Of a DNA stretch of 64,000 bases, positions 9,674 to 21,215 are shown piece by piece. The stretch's first letter is position 1. Every line of letters begins with the position of its first letter. The notes under the pieces were generated by a model. That model was not told the origin of the DNA, did not search any database, and worked only from the letters and a program-made list of their open reading frames with translations. A program made the position numbers and the translations under genes. The DNA is from Capillidium heterosporum (taxonomy: Eukaryota > Entomophthoromycota > Entomophthoromycetes > Entomophthorales > Capillidiaceae): positions 620,001 through 684,000 of the forward strand of contig WBMQ01000001.1 of NCBI GenBank assembly GCA_016630905.1. Direction: 5' to 3'.

Positions 9674-12600
9674 TCATTTAATATTCAACTTGGAGTTATT
9701 GGACAGCAGGCTACGTACCAAGCTCAAGAACTCCAGCAGAGTGTGTCGGAACTGCAAGATATCCAAAGTAGGTCTACCCATTTTAGGGAATTTGGAACCG
9801 GTTTGAGCTACTCTCACCAGGTTTATAAACTGCTGTCGGACGTCAGCAGCTTGATTATTCAACTGGCATTGTTCGATGAAGGTAGTACTGAGCTCGATGA
9901 AGTAGTCCTAAATTCCAGTCAATTTAGTATAAATTTAAAGTAGTGTGATCTGTACCGGCTGCCCAAGAATAAGAACCATCAACGCTTCGGAGGCTGGTTC
10001 GATGAGGTCCCAGTTGATCTTGTGAAAGAGAAATCCGTCCAAAATCGTCTGCAACAGCTTTTGTAGGTACAGGTTGATATCTTTACAGATGAAGTTAGAT
10101 CAATCAGTAGCAGTTATAACAATACCTGCCAACCCCTTGCCATAGGTCTTGAGCCCCAGTACGAATATGGTGTTGTAAGCTAATACTGCTGAATCATAAA
10201 CCAGATGCTCCAAGGCAAAGGATAATGATTCCATCATGAAGGCGACAAAGTTTTGGGGGAGCTCATTGAGCCGCGCTGGAAACTGCTGCAGGATCAATGC
10301 CACCAAACTGTAGTAACTGCTGGCGAAATCTACTCCCTAAAATATCAATTTACAACTGTTAACAATCTGTCTTTTTGGGAAAAGTAGGTACTTGGAGCAT
10401 CTGCTTGTCTATGAAGGGGAATAAGGATTCGACACCAAAGAATATGACATCCAGCATGGTATTCTTGGCTTCCGAGTCATCTATTTTGGAAATATATTAA
10501 AATTTCACTTATAGGAAGGTAAAAATTACCGTCAGCCAAATCCTTTTCCAATAGGATTAGGTTGGCTAAAGCGTCAATAGCCTCGTTGAACTCAAGCAAG
10601 TTGTCGGCATAGCCATCATTGCCGTCACCTCGTCGTACAATATCTAAAAAACTAGGGTCAGTATGCTGCCTTTAGACGGATTTACTGTTGAAGTTGGAGA
10701 CATAGCCTTGGAATAGCAACTTGATGAAGGTGTTCAATTTCTTGAGATCCTCCAATTCAAAGTCGAATAGGTCCTATAAAACAGTATCAATCAGCACCTA
10801 TAAAAATTACAAAAAACTACCATGTGTTTGGTTATAGTGCTGATAAAGTGGAAGCAGGAGACCCATATGTCACGATTGGTGCGCAGGATCTGGGTGAACT
10901 TGAGCAAAGGTTCGAAGTAGTTGGAATAGCAGTTGAACAGTAGCTGACAATTGGAAAAGTCGGTGGCCAGGGCGAACCCGTACAAAATTTCCAAAATGCC
11001 GTCGATCTGGTTCAGATTAGTAGGGTTGGTGACATCACCCTGCTCTATGACGTATAGCACTCGGCTTATTTGATCCTAATCCACAGTCAACATGAGTGGT
11101 ATGGTGATGACTTACCCTTAGCTTTTGGTTGATGAACCCTAATAAAGCCTCCCGATGCAGTTGATTAGAGGTACCGGTAGCAATTATAAGTACGGACTGA
11201 ATTGTAATACTATCCGAATTAAACTGGTTAAACTTGATAGCCGGGAAATTTACCTGTTGGCATCTCCCATAGAGTGATCCATACTCGTTATCAAGGCCTC
11301 TGACAGCTTAATAAACTTTTCTAAGTCTATATTTAGTAAAAACCAAAACTATCAATATTACCAGAATTGAAAAAGATCAGCCTAGATTCCTTACGCATAC
11401 ATAGCACCAGCAGCACCTTGGACACCTAGGTACATTCAGTCATTGCCATATATTTATAAAAGCTACTTGAGTTAATACGGGAGGCTCGTCCCTCCACATC
11501 AAATAGTTACGCCATACAACGTCAGTCAGATGGTTCAAGATTAATTTACCAGCCTCTTCAAAGCTACTGGTACCAAAGACATTGAGAATGTTGGGACTAA
11601 ATGAAAGTGTGAATGTCATTTTAGCCAAACAAGTGATACCTCAATGCGATGTAGGTATCTTTACTAGGAAATAGGTAGGTCTTTGTCCACCTTTCTATGA
11701 ACCAGAAGCATATCTCAGCGAACCTGAACTCGCACAACCCTTTCTATTTGGACAGCAAAGCTAAGTTATGGCAGTAGGTAGTATAAATTACCTTGGGATC
11801 ATCGGGTTCCAATGTTAAGTAGTTCAAAATTGATATAATCAACGATGGTGTTGTCAGTACCAAGTCCTTAGATTGATCGGTTTGCAACGAAGAATAGTGG
11901 TTTAAAGATGCCGGTACGGCTGCCACTTCACCGTCACTGGTATCTGCCAGTATAAAGCCAGCGATCAGAACCAACCACCTAAGGTGTTCGAATATAGTCA
12001 ACATTTCAGGGCCTAAAAATATAAATGATAAGTTGATCTTTTTCAATTCAGTCAAAAATATACCTTTGGTAGGTTGGGAGTGGTTAAGATACGCCTGTAA
12101 CTTACCAAAATTGTCGTTCAAAGTGAGATGCAACTTATCGAGTACGGCCTCAGGTGCAGCACGAGCCAAAATAGCTATTCCAACCAGCTGTTCCTCATAG
12201 ACGAGCTACTTACAAGATAAAAGTGAGTCTTCAAAGTCAAAAAGTAAAACTAAGCTAGATTAAAATTACCCAAGGCTTGTATAAGTTCTCTGCTTCGCCA
12301 GTACCTTCCAATACACTTCGTGAAGCTATAAAGAGCCGTACCTCAAAGTACTTTTCAACAATAGCTTGACTGACCTCCTGGACGAACCGGTTGAACTGGG
12401 TCGAACTGTTCTCAGTAAATTCTAGATGAATGGGAAGCATCGTATAGGCGTCTGTCTCCCCCATCGTCTTGGCTGCCAACAAAAAATTAACATAGATTTA
12501 TAGTAAAGAAGTTACATAGGCTAGACCAAGCTTCTAAAAAGAACTCAAATGCGTCCTCGTAGTAGGTCGAATCGCTCCCCACATTAGGTAACTGGTCCAA

Positions 12601-14143
12601 GGTACTTATCATCAAATTCCCAGTTTGGCTTAGGAACTGGGCCGTCCCATCCAAGCTGGCTAGGTCGCCACTGCGGTTCGAAAGGATGATACCATGAACC
12701 ATCTGAGCCGTCGTCAGTAGCAACGTCTCCGACTGCTTGAGGATAGCTGCGTTGGCTATTATCATCTCGGTGAGCAAGTGAATGAACTTCTGGATGTAGG
12801 CGATTCGGTTGGTGTCAGCTTTGAAGTGATAAGTCTCTAGCCCACTTAAAGCAATCAAAACTTGGTCTAGGGGAGCCCGGTCCTCGGCCAAATTTTGGAT
12901 GCGATGGTGTAAAGCGAATAGAAGGTCGAGGAGGGTAGGATCGGTGATATAAGGCTTCCAGTCATCAGGAAAAGTTCCTGGGGAAGTTAGGGAGTCCCCG
13001 TCATAGGAATCTTCCAGCTGGTCATCCTCCTCCTCCTCTTCGTCTTCATCTAAAAGTTACGTTAGCTGCTTGAGACACTATTATTGGAAAAATTACCAAA
13101 CTCTTCAAAATCCCACAGGACCATAATCTCCAGGAGCTTGCAGATAACTTTGGCTATGGAGTTGGACTGATTGGAACCATCCGAATCTGCCAACCACTCC
13201 TTCAAAATGTTTGTTACTGCTAAGAATACCTTCAGGAGGTACTTTTTCTTTATGAACAAATAAGTAATCCAGTTAGAATTTAGTATGTACCTGAAACTCC
13301 ATCTTACACTTTTGGTGCATATCCTGCGTTAGTCCAACTTGCGTCGAACTGTTGACCGTAAACTCATCTAACAGTGATTTGATCAACGATAATGTTAGGT
13401 ACTTCTACAAAATAAAGACAAAATGTCAGGATACAAAATTAAAAAGTTTGATAAATTACTTGATAGCTCTCCTTCAAATACAAAGAAAGTACTTGTCCCA
13501 TAAACAAAGAGGTATCCTTATCTGAATCACGTACCCAGGAAAACTTACATATGGTAGAAACCGCCTAAATTTGAATAAAGCAAAATAAAAGTTAAGTAGG
13601 GATAGCACTAAATGTTTCAATTTACCTGTATTAAAGTTGATGTGGTATGAGTAGGCAAACTACAACAAAAGAACTTAAATAAATATAAATGTTCAAACTT
13701 TCAATAAAATAAACTTACTCTGGTTTAGAAAGACAAAATTCAAACAAGCTATCGCGGATACTCAGTATCTTCTCTCTATCAACCACGAAAAAGTCGATAG
13801 GTATCCTATTTTTTATTATAGTGGCGGCTTGAAACTGAGCCAACTCGACTTGAGATTTATCTATTTTAAAAGGTTGAGAGTTTAAAATATGAATAAGGTG
13901 CTATATAAACTTAAAACAATCTGGCAAATTAGTATAGCATCCGAATGCTCAGCCAAGTTGGTTAAAAATTGTTCGGCTTCCTTCCGATTTTCATGCACCT
14001 ATATTAAAAAATACCCAAATTCAAATTAAATAAAAGGCTTGAAACAGCAACATAAAAGTCCATTAAAAATAAAAGGCTGTAAACATTACCTGCAAACCTA
14101 TACTAGCTTGTTCGACCTGGCTAGCTATTAGTTCGTAATCCAT
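9674..14143 (-). CDS. XPO4: Exportin-4 (importin-beta family)
   Basis: Nuclear export receptor of the importin-beta superfamily. In animals exportin-4 carries eIF5A and Smad3 out of the nucleus with RanGTP. The start is ATG 14141-14143 and the stop TGA 9674-9676. I could join about 20 exons with GT...AG introns of 30-60 bases without any frame problem. Diagnostic stretches are FQAATIIKNR in exon 3, AVSTICKFSW, and EFTVNSSTQVGLTQDMHQKC, which matches the exportin-4 EFSSSSKTSNIGL region. An acidic insert (about ten D/E in a row) lies near 13045. The C-terminal exon ends LLSNNSKLNIK. Estimated length is roughly 1,100-1,200 residues, normal for the family. The gene converges on Shp1. Identification rests on remembered N-terminal similarity; an exportin-7-like relative is the main alternative. 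Confidence 0.82.
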
Positions 14144-14149
14144 ATTCCT

Positions 14150-15370
14150 TCAAGTTGACCTTCAACACTCCTAATTTATAAAGTCAACCTTTGGGTAGAT
14201 GTTGAGTTGATATTGATTGTAGTTCTAGGTTTTGAAGCAAGTTGAAACTTTCTCACACTCATATTCCCCAATAGTTCCAAAAGAGTAAGAATTCATTGAT
14301 ACGTAATTTTTATCCAATGATTTATAATTAATTTAATGTTGGAAAGGAAGCTACGTTTTACTTTTTGGATTTAATCCTCCTTGTGCTTTGAGGTAGGATG
14401 GCGGAATAGTTGGGATGGTGACGGTGGTAGACCAAGTACCTACAGATCGTTTAGAGCACGATCTATTAGTTTAATTGGCAAGTATATTTAAAATTTAATG
14501 AACTATACTTTCTCTAAGAGTGTAAAATTGTTGGGAAATAGTAACTCTTATTAAATAGCTAATATCGGTCTTTAAGATCAATAGTCTACTGGTATGAAAT
14601 CCTTATCTACTATTAGCATTTATAAAATTTCTCCATAAAAATATACATCGTCTAAATGCTGCTACTCACATTATCTATAAACCATTTCCTTATTGTAAGA
14701 TGAAACTTTGGTTTCTAGTTTCGAAGCAAGTACAAAATAATTACCAGATGATAACTGAGTAAGATTAAAAACTTTAAATATAGTTAGGGATACAGCTATA
14801 TACAAATATACAAATAAAAGAGATTGTCAATTTGAGCATAAAGTAATCGAATTTTCAAGCCTTCTTATATTGCAAAAGTGTGCAAACAAGTAATCTTAAT
14901 CCATCACTTTCAAATTACCAGAGGTAATCAACAACTATTATACTAAAGAACTAGTTTTTATCAAACTTAAATTTCTCCTACCTATACACAAACATTCAAA
15001 ATTTTCATATAGCATTAATAATATATAAAAATCGCACATAAAGCTAAACTCTCCATCCCATTCAACAAATGTCCAATATTAGTATTTTTCGAGGAGTTTA
15101 TTGTAGGTATTGTTCAATACCTAAATGCCAGCCCTTACTATTCTAACCTACTATTTACTTTTTACTAACTACTATCGGTAATCTATTAATTAATCTATAT
15201 AGTGACTATGAAAAGTAGTAACAAATTCTAACTCGAAACTATAATTTTTAAGGGGTATATAAACGAATCTATTTGATGGATTATCGAAATTCTTACCTAA
15301 CTTTATAAGGTTGATTTAAGAAGCCCATAATATCGTTTTAAGCCTATTAGCACCTTATCCATTTTAAAAT
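14150..15370. other. Intergenic, about 1.2 kb
   Basis: Upstream of exportin-4 (divergent) and of the secreted peptide. No ORF or repeat worth calling. Confidence 0.5.
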
Positions 15371-15376
15371 CGATGG

Positions 15377-15384
15377 TATAAATA
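15377..15384 (+). promoter_or_regulatory. TATA box of the small secreted-peptide gene
   Basis: TATAAATA lies 52 bases upstream of the ATG at 15436, a good TATA-to-start spacing for a fungal gene with a short leader. Function is inferred from sequence and position. Confidence 0.5.
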
Positions 15385-15435
15385 CCACTTGAAATTCCAT
15401 ACAATTGATCTGTCCATTACATTTACAACTTCAAA

Positions 15436-15633
15436 ATGAACAAACTATTTCTTTTAACTTTACTTATTAGCGCCGTAATTTCTATACCTTACAATCACGA
15501 ATTCAAAGGATTCGGTAAGTTCGAATTTTCGAATAACTCGAGGTCGGATGGTAGTAATTCAGCTGAGCAGGTACCGCAATCTAAGCCTAACAACCAAGTT
15601 GGTGATCGAGCTCTACCTTTCGTTGGGGCCTGA
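15436..15633 (+). CDS. Small secreted protein, 65 aa, family unknown
   Basis: Single exon. Residues 1-16 are a clear signal peptide (lysine at position 3, a Leu/Ile-rich core, then SAVIS before a likely cleavage). The mature part is about 49 residues, hydrophilic, rich in Asn, Ser, Gly and Gln, with no cysteine, so it is not a disulfide-stabilised effector. GFGKFEF and a C-terminal DRALPFVGA are the only distinctive pieces. A TATA box stands 52 bases upstream. It could be a secreted peptide or pheromone-like precursor, or a chance ORF; the signal peptide plus TATA box favour a gene. I do not recognise a family. Confidence 0.5.
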   Translation: MNKLFLLTLLISAVISIPYNHEFKGFGKFEFSNNSRSDGSNSAEQVPQSKPNNQVGDRALPFVGA

Positions 15634-15639
15634 ATAATT

Positions 15640-16870
15640 GATATTTAATTACATTTTCAATTGATAGCATTTATTTGCATCTATACAAAAGACATTTAAT
15701 TAATAAATACTTTATATATCACTTCATGATATTGATTTTTTAACTTTGTAAAGTAGATATTTCAATAAAAGGTTATATGAGCTGCTGATTAAATCTAAAT
15801 TTTCATGTAGCATATGGATACTATTTAGTTTGCTATCGATCTGCAGTACAAGGGCTGTATACGACGCCATTAATTGAAATTGTTATACAAGCTTCAAGTA
15901 TTTGCTTTTCATTCCAATGCTATACTCGCTAATATACCACATATTAAACCAAACCACTTATAGCTCTAAATATGTAAGTTTTAATTAGATGTATAGATTC
16001 CATTCTCTAAACTAAACATACAAACGAATTCTCAGATAATGGAAGATTATAAATGACATCTTTTTTAAACTGGAAGTATCGATTTCGCCACATTTTCCTT
16101 ATAAGTTTATGATGAATTAGTATGTCTCAGTTCAAATACGAATATATCTAAGCAATTGGCAGTTCTTTACATATTGAAACTTTTATTAGTTCACTTTGCG
16201 AGTTTTATATATTTCTGTATGCTTGTGAATCAACTATTGGAAAATTTAGCCAAGTGAAAATCTTTATCCACTTGATTTTGCTTAACCTCCTTTCAAAATC
16301 TCGTTTATACAAACCTAAAGTTCTATATTGTAACTAAGTAAAAATTTTGTAGTTAAAACCAATTTAAAATGTGTACTAAATTTAAACCAAAATCGCTTAT
16401 TTTTATAGTGTTTTGGATCAAAACTCTTTATATAAGTACCTGTAAATCTAACAGATACATAAAAGTAGCTCAAATCTAAATGAATTGAGCTAGCTCAACC
16501 TAAGCATTAGGATTCATCAGATGAAATCGTTCTAAAGAACATACGATTTCAAATATTTGTCTATCATGGACTAAGAAATTCCACAAACTGCACTTTGGCA
16601 CTCAAATTGCATGAGTATTAAATTTCGAAAATATTGCTTCTGGGGCAAACGGCTCCCAAAATAGAGATTTCGAAAATGATACACCCAGTTCAAATAATAT
16701 TAAATTTTATTAATGACAACTCTACATACCTAAAGAATATATGAGCCGACCCCAAGAGGTTTCGGTAAATTTATAATTTATGATGTCACTTGAATAAGAT
16801 AGTATAAATTGTAATTTTCGATTTACTTTCAATATCCCAACTTTATCTCTTTTCTTCCCAAAGAATAGAA
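15640..16870. other. Intergenic, about 1.2 kb
   Basis: AT-rich spacer before the UreD gene. Nothing recognised. Confidence 0.5.
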
Positions 16871-16877
16871 CGCCAAA

Positions 16878-17783
16878 ATGACCAAACCTTTACTCTCCTA
16901 CGACTTGGAAGCCTACAACACCACTTTACACAAGCCCAATACCGGACATATTGAAGTCGAATCCATAAACAACAAGAGCACCATCACCAGCCTCTTCAGC
17001 AAGTATCCTATGAAACTGATAGCTACCGAGTTCAGCCCCAACCCCAACTGTTCCACAATATACATGTTGGGGTATGGTGGTGGTATTTTACAGAACGATC
17101 AGACGAAATTAGTCGGTAAAATCACCAACACCCAACTTATAATGCTGACGCAAGGCACAACAAAAGTCTACAAGAATGTCTCCAACAAACCTAGTTCACA
17201 AATAATGCAGTTCCACGTCGAAGATAATGCTAGCTTGATCCTATTACCTGATGCTATAATAACTTTTCAAGATAGTATCTACCACGGTTTACAACAGTTC
17301 TACCTTAAACATTCCAACAGTTCATTATTAGTTTTAGATTGGGTCAGCGGCGGTCGTTACAACAACTTGGAAATTTGGAAGTTAAAATCCTACTACTCAC
17401 AAATTGAAGTTTACGATTCCACTACCAATACCATCAAGTATAGGGACAACATGTTGATCAACCAAGATTCTACCTTGAAATTACGGACCTTTGGCTACCT
17501 TGTATTCTGTACTTTGATCGTAATAGGGCCTCAGTTTCACACTTTAGTCAAAGTCTTACAGGAGTTGTATGAAGATATCTACAAAGTCAACAATATGGTC
17601 GACGACGACAAAAGTAAGGATGATAAAGATTTAATTTGGTCGCTGAACTTCTTGGAGGAAGGTAAGTTGGATTGCATAGTTAAGATATCAGGAAAGGATT
17701 TGGACAAGGTACGTATATTTTTACGCAAGATCTTAGATCTAGGTATAGATAAGTTTACTTTAGATTCCAGCAGGCTGTTTTAA
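16878..17783 (+). CDS. ureD: Urease accessory protein UreD
   Basis: 301 residues in one exon. UreD (UreH) is the scaffold of the UreD-UreF-UreG complex that delivers nickel to apo-urease in the cytosol. Family landmarks are visible in order: YPMKLI near residue 44; YGGGILQNDQ (about 67-76), the UreD GGG-ND motif; LTQGTTKVYKN (about 90-100); LLPDAIITFQDS (about 122-133); and LDWVSGGR with EIWKL (about 151-167). Length matches fungal UreD. No UreF, UreG or urease gene lies in the window, which is usual in fungi, where these genes are dispersed. The ATG directly follows a short AT-rich leader. Confidence 0.9.
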   Translation: MTKPLLSYDLEAYNTTLHKPNTGHIEVESINNKSTITSLFSKYPMKLIATEFSPNPNCSTIYMLGYGGGILQNDQTKLVGKITNTQLIMLTQGTTKVYKNVSNKPSSQIMQFHVEDNASLILLPDAIITFQDSIYHGLQQFYLKHSNSSLLVLDWVSGGRYNNLEIWKLKSYYSQIEVYDSTTNTIKYRDNMLINQDSTLKLRTFGYLVFCTLIVIGPQFHTLVKVLQELYEDIYKVNNMVDDDKSKDDKDLIWSLNFLEEGKLDCIVKISGKDLDKVRIFLRKILDLGIDKFTLDSSRLF

Positions 17784-17800
17784 TTATAAAAATCTTTATT

Positions 17801-18201
17801 TCATTCTTCAACTTGAACACCCTTCCAAAACGCGACGTGATCCTTGATGTTATTAGCGGCCTCTTTGGGAGTGGGGTAGTACCTAGTTTCCATATAAAAG
17901 TATAAGTGGCGCGAATTAATATATAAATAAAGCTTATTTTAAAATTTTCTTACCAGCCAGCATCGCTGTTAACTTTCCCATCCACCTTTAAAGTGTAGTA
18001 GGAGGCATCACCCTTCCATGGGCAGTGGGTAGTCTTGGAACTCTTTTCAAGGTACTCTTGGTTGACTGAACTTATTGGGAACTATTGAAAGGTTAGTTGA
18101 TGGTAGAAATGCTGATATTAATTTACGTAGTGATTGCCTTCTACAACTTGAGTCTCTGAACTCTGGGCAATAACCTTACCGTTCCAAATCGCTTTGACCA
18201 T
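17801..18201 (-). CDS. DUF427 domain protein, about 93 aa
   Basis: Three exons on the - strand: ATG at 18201, first intron ending at 18082, second between the exon ending in GW and the one starting YYPTP. The product is one DUF427 domain, with VKAIWNGKVIAQS at the N-terminus, HCPWKGDASYYTL in the middle and YPTPKEAANNIKDHVAFWKG at the end. The HCPWKG and AFWKG motifs are typical. DUF427 proteins are small beta-sheet proteins of unknown biochemical role, common in bacteria and fungi. The gene converges on UreD with only 17 bases between stop codons. Confidence 0.85.
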
Positions 18202-18209
18202 ACTTTGAA

Positions 18210-19830
18210 TTATGTTGCTAATAAATTGAATAATCGAAAAGCAACATCAACTTCCTTTTAACCACTTTTATATATTTTTAGGCTTCGCTCCTTATTACTA
18301 ATCAATATTTTGGATAGCTTTATATCTCCCCCTTTTAAAATAGATAAAGGCTTGGTCGATCGATCGATTAATAAGGCCTATGACGTTGTACTGCATGCTC
18401 TTATGTAGACTATCTTTATATATGTTTCTATTCTAGTATGTATATTTTATAGGTAAGGATGAGTTACCATGTAAGTTATAATGGAAATTTTATATCAACC
18501 TTAACAAAGTTAAGATTAGACTGAGAAGTATAGTATAATCAAACGGAAAGACTATATTTGGAATAAGATTAAATGCAATAACACTCTTTGAAGAGATGGT
18601 ATGTGAGCACTTGCTTGCAGCCTTTCTTTATGTATAAAATATATACATAACTAGAGTAGAAAATGCATTGGGTGGAAAGGTTGAACTTTGATATGAGTGA
18701 ATGACAGGAACGATAAACACAACAGTATATGTTGACTAAGAATGCCTCTTTGATTTAGGATGTAGGTCGATGCTTAAACTATTCGATAAAAACGGGAAGG
18801 CGCATCAAAGTAGATTGTTTGGGGTACTGTTAACATGTTGGTGTAAAGATTTGATATCAACGTTAAATTAGAATTAAATTTCAAATATAAATTGTCTACC
18901 TATCTACCCCAACTGGAATGGATTAAAGGTGAGGCTATCCTTTAAGTCATCCAGCCTCGTCAGCTCTAAAAAATGTGCTCACCCAAGCTTCTAGTACTCT
19001 ACCATCATCATCAGTTACTAAAGCTTCAAGCTATATGTATACTAAAGATTCAATTATATGATGTATATCATGACTACATCTCGTCAAAATTATAGCCAGT
19101 TTACTTTGATAGCGGTAGAATGGAGGTAAGGGTTTTCAGTTGTCAGTCACCATCCTACAGATCCAAAGAAACTCGATTGAATTGGATCTTGACATCTTGA
19201 AATATATATAAATTGTTGGACTGTCCTTTCTCAACACACAGTCACTCCATATAGATTTGTCTTTTACGAGGCATTCAATCAAGCTTTATGACTTTAGTAG
19301 ATAGAACCTCGAATTTATGGATCGTAGCAACATTTCAACCATATATTGTAATTCAATCACCTAGTAAGGATACATACAAAGGTAGGAGCTTTAATTTAGG
19401 TTGGTTATCTACATTGAGATCGATAACATCTAATAAACTTCCAATTAGAATAGAAACAGCACCCTAGGCTATGAAAATTTACAAAATGGCATTAGTAACA
19501 TTGAAAATTATACATAAAGAGATTGAAAATTACATTAAATCGAATAAGTCTTAGTATATGATGCCTACATAGGTTATTGAAATTTAAGAGATATCCATCA
19601 AGCTAACTCTATGCATAGCTTATTTTAAATAATTTGCTATAGCATACATATGTAATTTTTAAATACTATATTAGCTTAATACTACTTCCCTCATTACTCT
19701 ATAGTCAATAAATATATTTTAAAAATGTCAAGCGCTTAAAGAGTTGGAAACACATATTTAAACTTCCAACTAAAACTTCTACTTTCATTTAAAACGTAAA
19801 AGCAAAAACTGAGTAACCTCCAACCACTTT
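18210..19830. other. Intergenic, about 1.6 kb
   Basis: No coding stretch or repeat that I can support. Confidence 0.5.
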
Positions 19831-19832
19831 AT

Positions 19833-20115
19833 TTACTTAACAGCTACCCGCTTATTAAAAGCACTCATAGAATCTTGACCGATATTAAAAGCCCTAAAAC
19901 TAACATGGGAACCAGAAACACGAACTGGCCAACCTAGTGTCGGTACAACAGTTGGGTTGTCGTCCATCCAAATTTTCAACTTCGGTTCCATTTTTCTTCA
20001 AAGACCTCTGTAACTTCAACTGAGTCTGTTCCGACAACTTTGGAACCATATTGTTAGCTTCGTAGCTAGCCTCTTTATTTTGCTCGACCTTGGACTGTTG
20101 GTTTATTTCACTCAT
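19833..20115 (-). CDS. Small unknown gene, about 93 aa, frame broken by one base
   Basis: From ATG 20113-20115 the first about 48 codons look coding (Gln/Lys/Glu-rich, charged). That frame then runs into Cys-rich noise. The +1 frame beginning near 19971 carries a coding-like stretch (WMDDNPTVVPTLGWPVRV, then FNIGQDSMSAFNKRV) to a TAA at 19833-19835, followed at once by an AATAAA-type signal. Skipping one base near 19971 joins the two halves into one 93-residue product. I see no intron that would do this. Family unrecognised. The gene may be intact with a sequence error, use a frameshift, or be decaying. Confidence 0.4.
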
Positions 20116-20167
20116 TTCATACTATTCAAGTTAAGCTTGATCTATAATCTTTCCGCTGGTAAGTTTA

Positions 20168-20329
20168 TTGTATGAAGGTACCACTCAAATGCTGAAACAA
20201 GTTCATGGTGCAATATTGCGATTGTCTCAACCAATTGTGAGCCTTAGACTTCCAAATGAAGTTTCAGAAGATAAACCGTTATTTCCAAACTTTTTGGTGG
20301 ATGGATTGTGGCCGATATTAAATACTAAG
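20168..20329 (+). CDS. Coding-like exon upstream of tRNA-Pro
   Basis: Open, coding-looking stretch (for example VSLRLPNEVSEDKPLF, then NFLVDGLWPIL) that ends in AAG followed by GTAAAAA, a plausible splice donor at 20330. The first ATG in frame is at 20192. The tRNA-Pro gene starts 27 bases later; a TTTTTAG acceptor-like site follows it at 20428-20437, and beyond that comes another short hydrophobic open stretch. The phases do not fit cleanly. This may be part of a gene with a tRNA in its intron, or a relic. Family unrecognised. Confidence 0.25.
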
Positions 20330-20356
20330 GTAAAAATACACATTTATATATCGGTT

Positions 20357-20428
20357 GGCTTCATGGTCTAGTGGTATGATTCCCGCTTTGGGTGCGGGAG
20401 GTCACGGGTTCAATTCCCGTTGGAGCCC
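20357..20428 (+). tRNA. tRNA-Pro (UGG)
   Basis: 72-nt cloverleaf: acceptor GGCTTCA pairs with TGGAGCC, D-arm GTCTAGTGGTATGAT, anticodon stem CCCGC/GCGGG with loop TTTGGGT giving anticodon TGG, T-arm ACGGG-TTCAATT-CCCGT. No intron. A T-run follows at 20429, typical of a Pol III terminator. Confidence 0.93.
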
Positions 20429-20439
20429 TTTTTAGTACT

Positions 20440-21210
20440 GACCCTGGGGTTCATATCTACGCTTTATGGCTTGTTAGATCCAGCAGCCGTTGAGGATTAG
20501 GCTGGGATACGATTTCAGAACTGCCATTTTTCATTTTTGAAGGTTTATAGTGGTGTTGTGAATCTTTGTTCCTCAGTTTCGGACATCAAATATTCATTCG
20601 ATATAGGAGTCGGATACTGTGACAAATGTATGCTAGTTGTATAATAAGACCTATTACACGATCGAACAGGCTCTTAAATCCGAATTCTGGCTAAAGTGTC
20701 TTTATATCCAAGTGTTATCTAGAAACTATATGTCTACTTCGGATTGAACATGCATACAATTTCAAAGTATAGCAAAGGGTGTTCTTGCCATACACTACCT
20801 AAAAAACACAAGTATATCAGGTCCAATATATACATATTAGAATTCGAATCACAACTTAAAAATGAACACCAACACAAAGTAACCATTTCAAAAAATACCA
20901 ACCTATTTGATTGTATTTGTTAATTTTTATTGAAAGGATAGTAAAGTCTGGCTATACTAGTAATGTAAGATCAACTAAGAAACCACATAGGATGGTTGTA
21001 AAGCTATAACTTTCAACGTGTGGTGCAGCATCAGAGCCTGCCATAGTTACACATAGATCCAATTGAGTCCCAGCCAGGTAAGATTTAAAGGTTGAACGAA
21101 ACCGGCATTTAATTAGGGAAGTATAGTGATGCAAAAACGAAAGCGGTCCAGCCAGTATATCCAAAAACTGGGTTAATAAGTTAGGGTTAGCAAACCTTGG
21201 TGGTAAAGTA
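20440..21210. other. Intergenic, about 0.8 kb
   Basis: Apart from a short hydrophobic open stretch right after the tRNA (about 20437-20500), nothing is recognisable. Confidence 0.4.
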
Positions 21211-21215
21211 GGTGA

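Noticed and set aside
9417-9943. Plus-strand open stretches between Shp1 and exportin-4
   Set aside because: Partly antisense to the last exon of exportin-4 and partly AT-rich spacer; no family signal.
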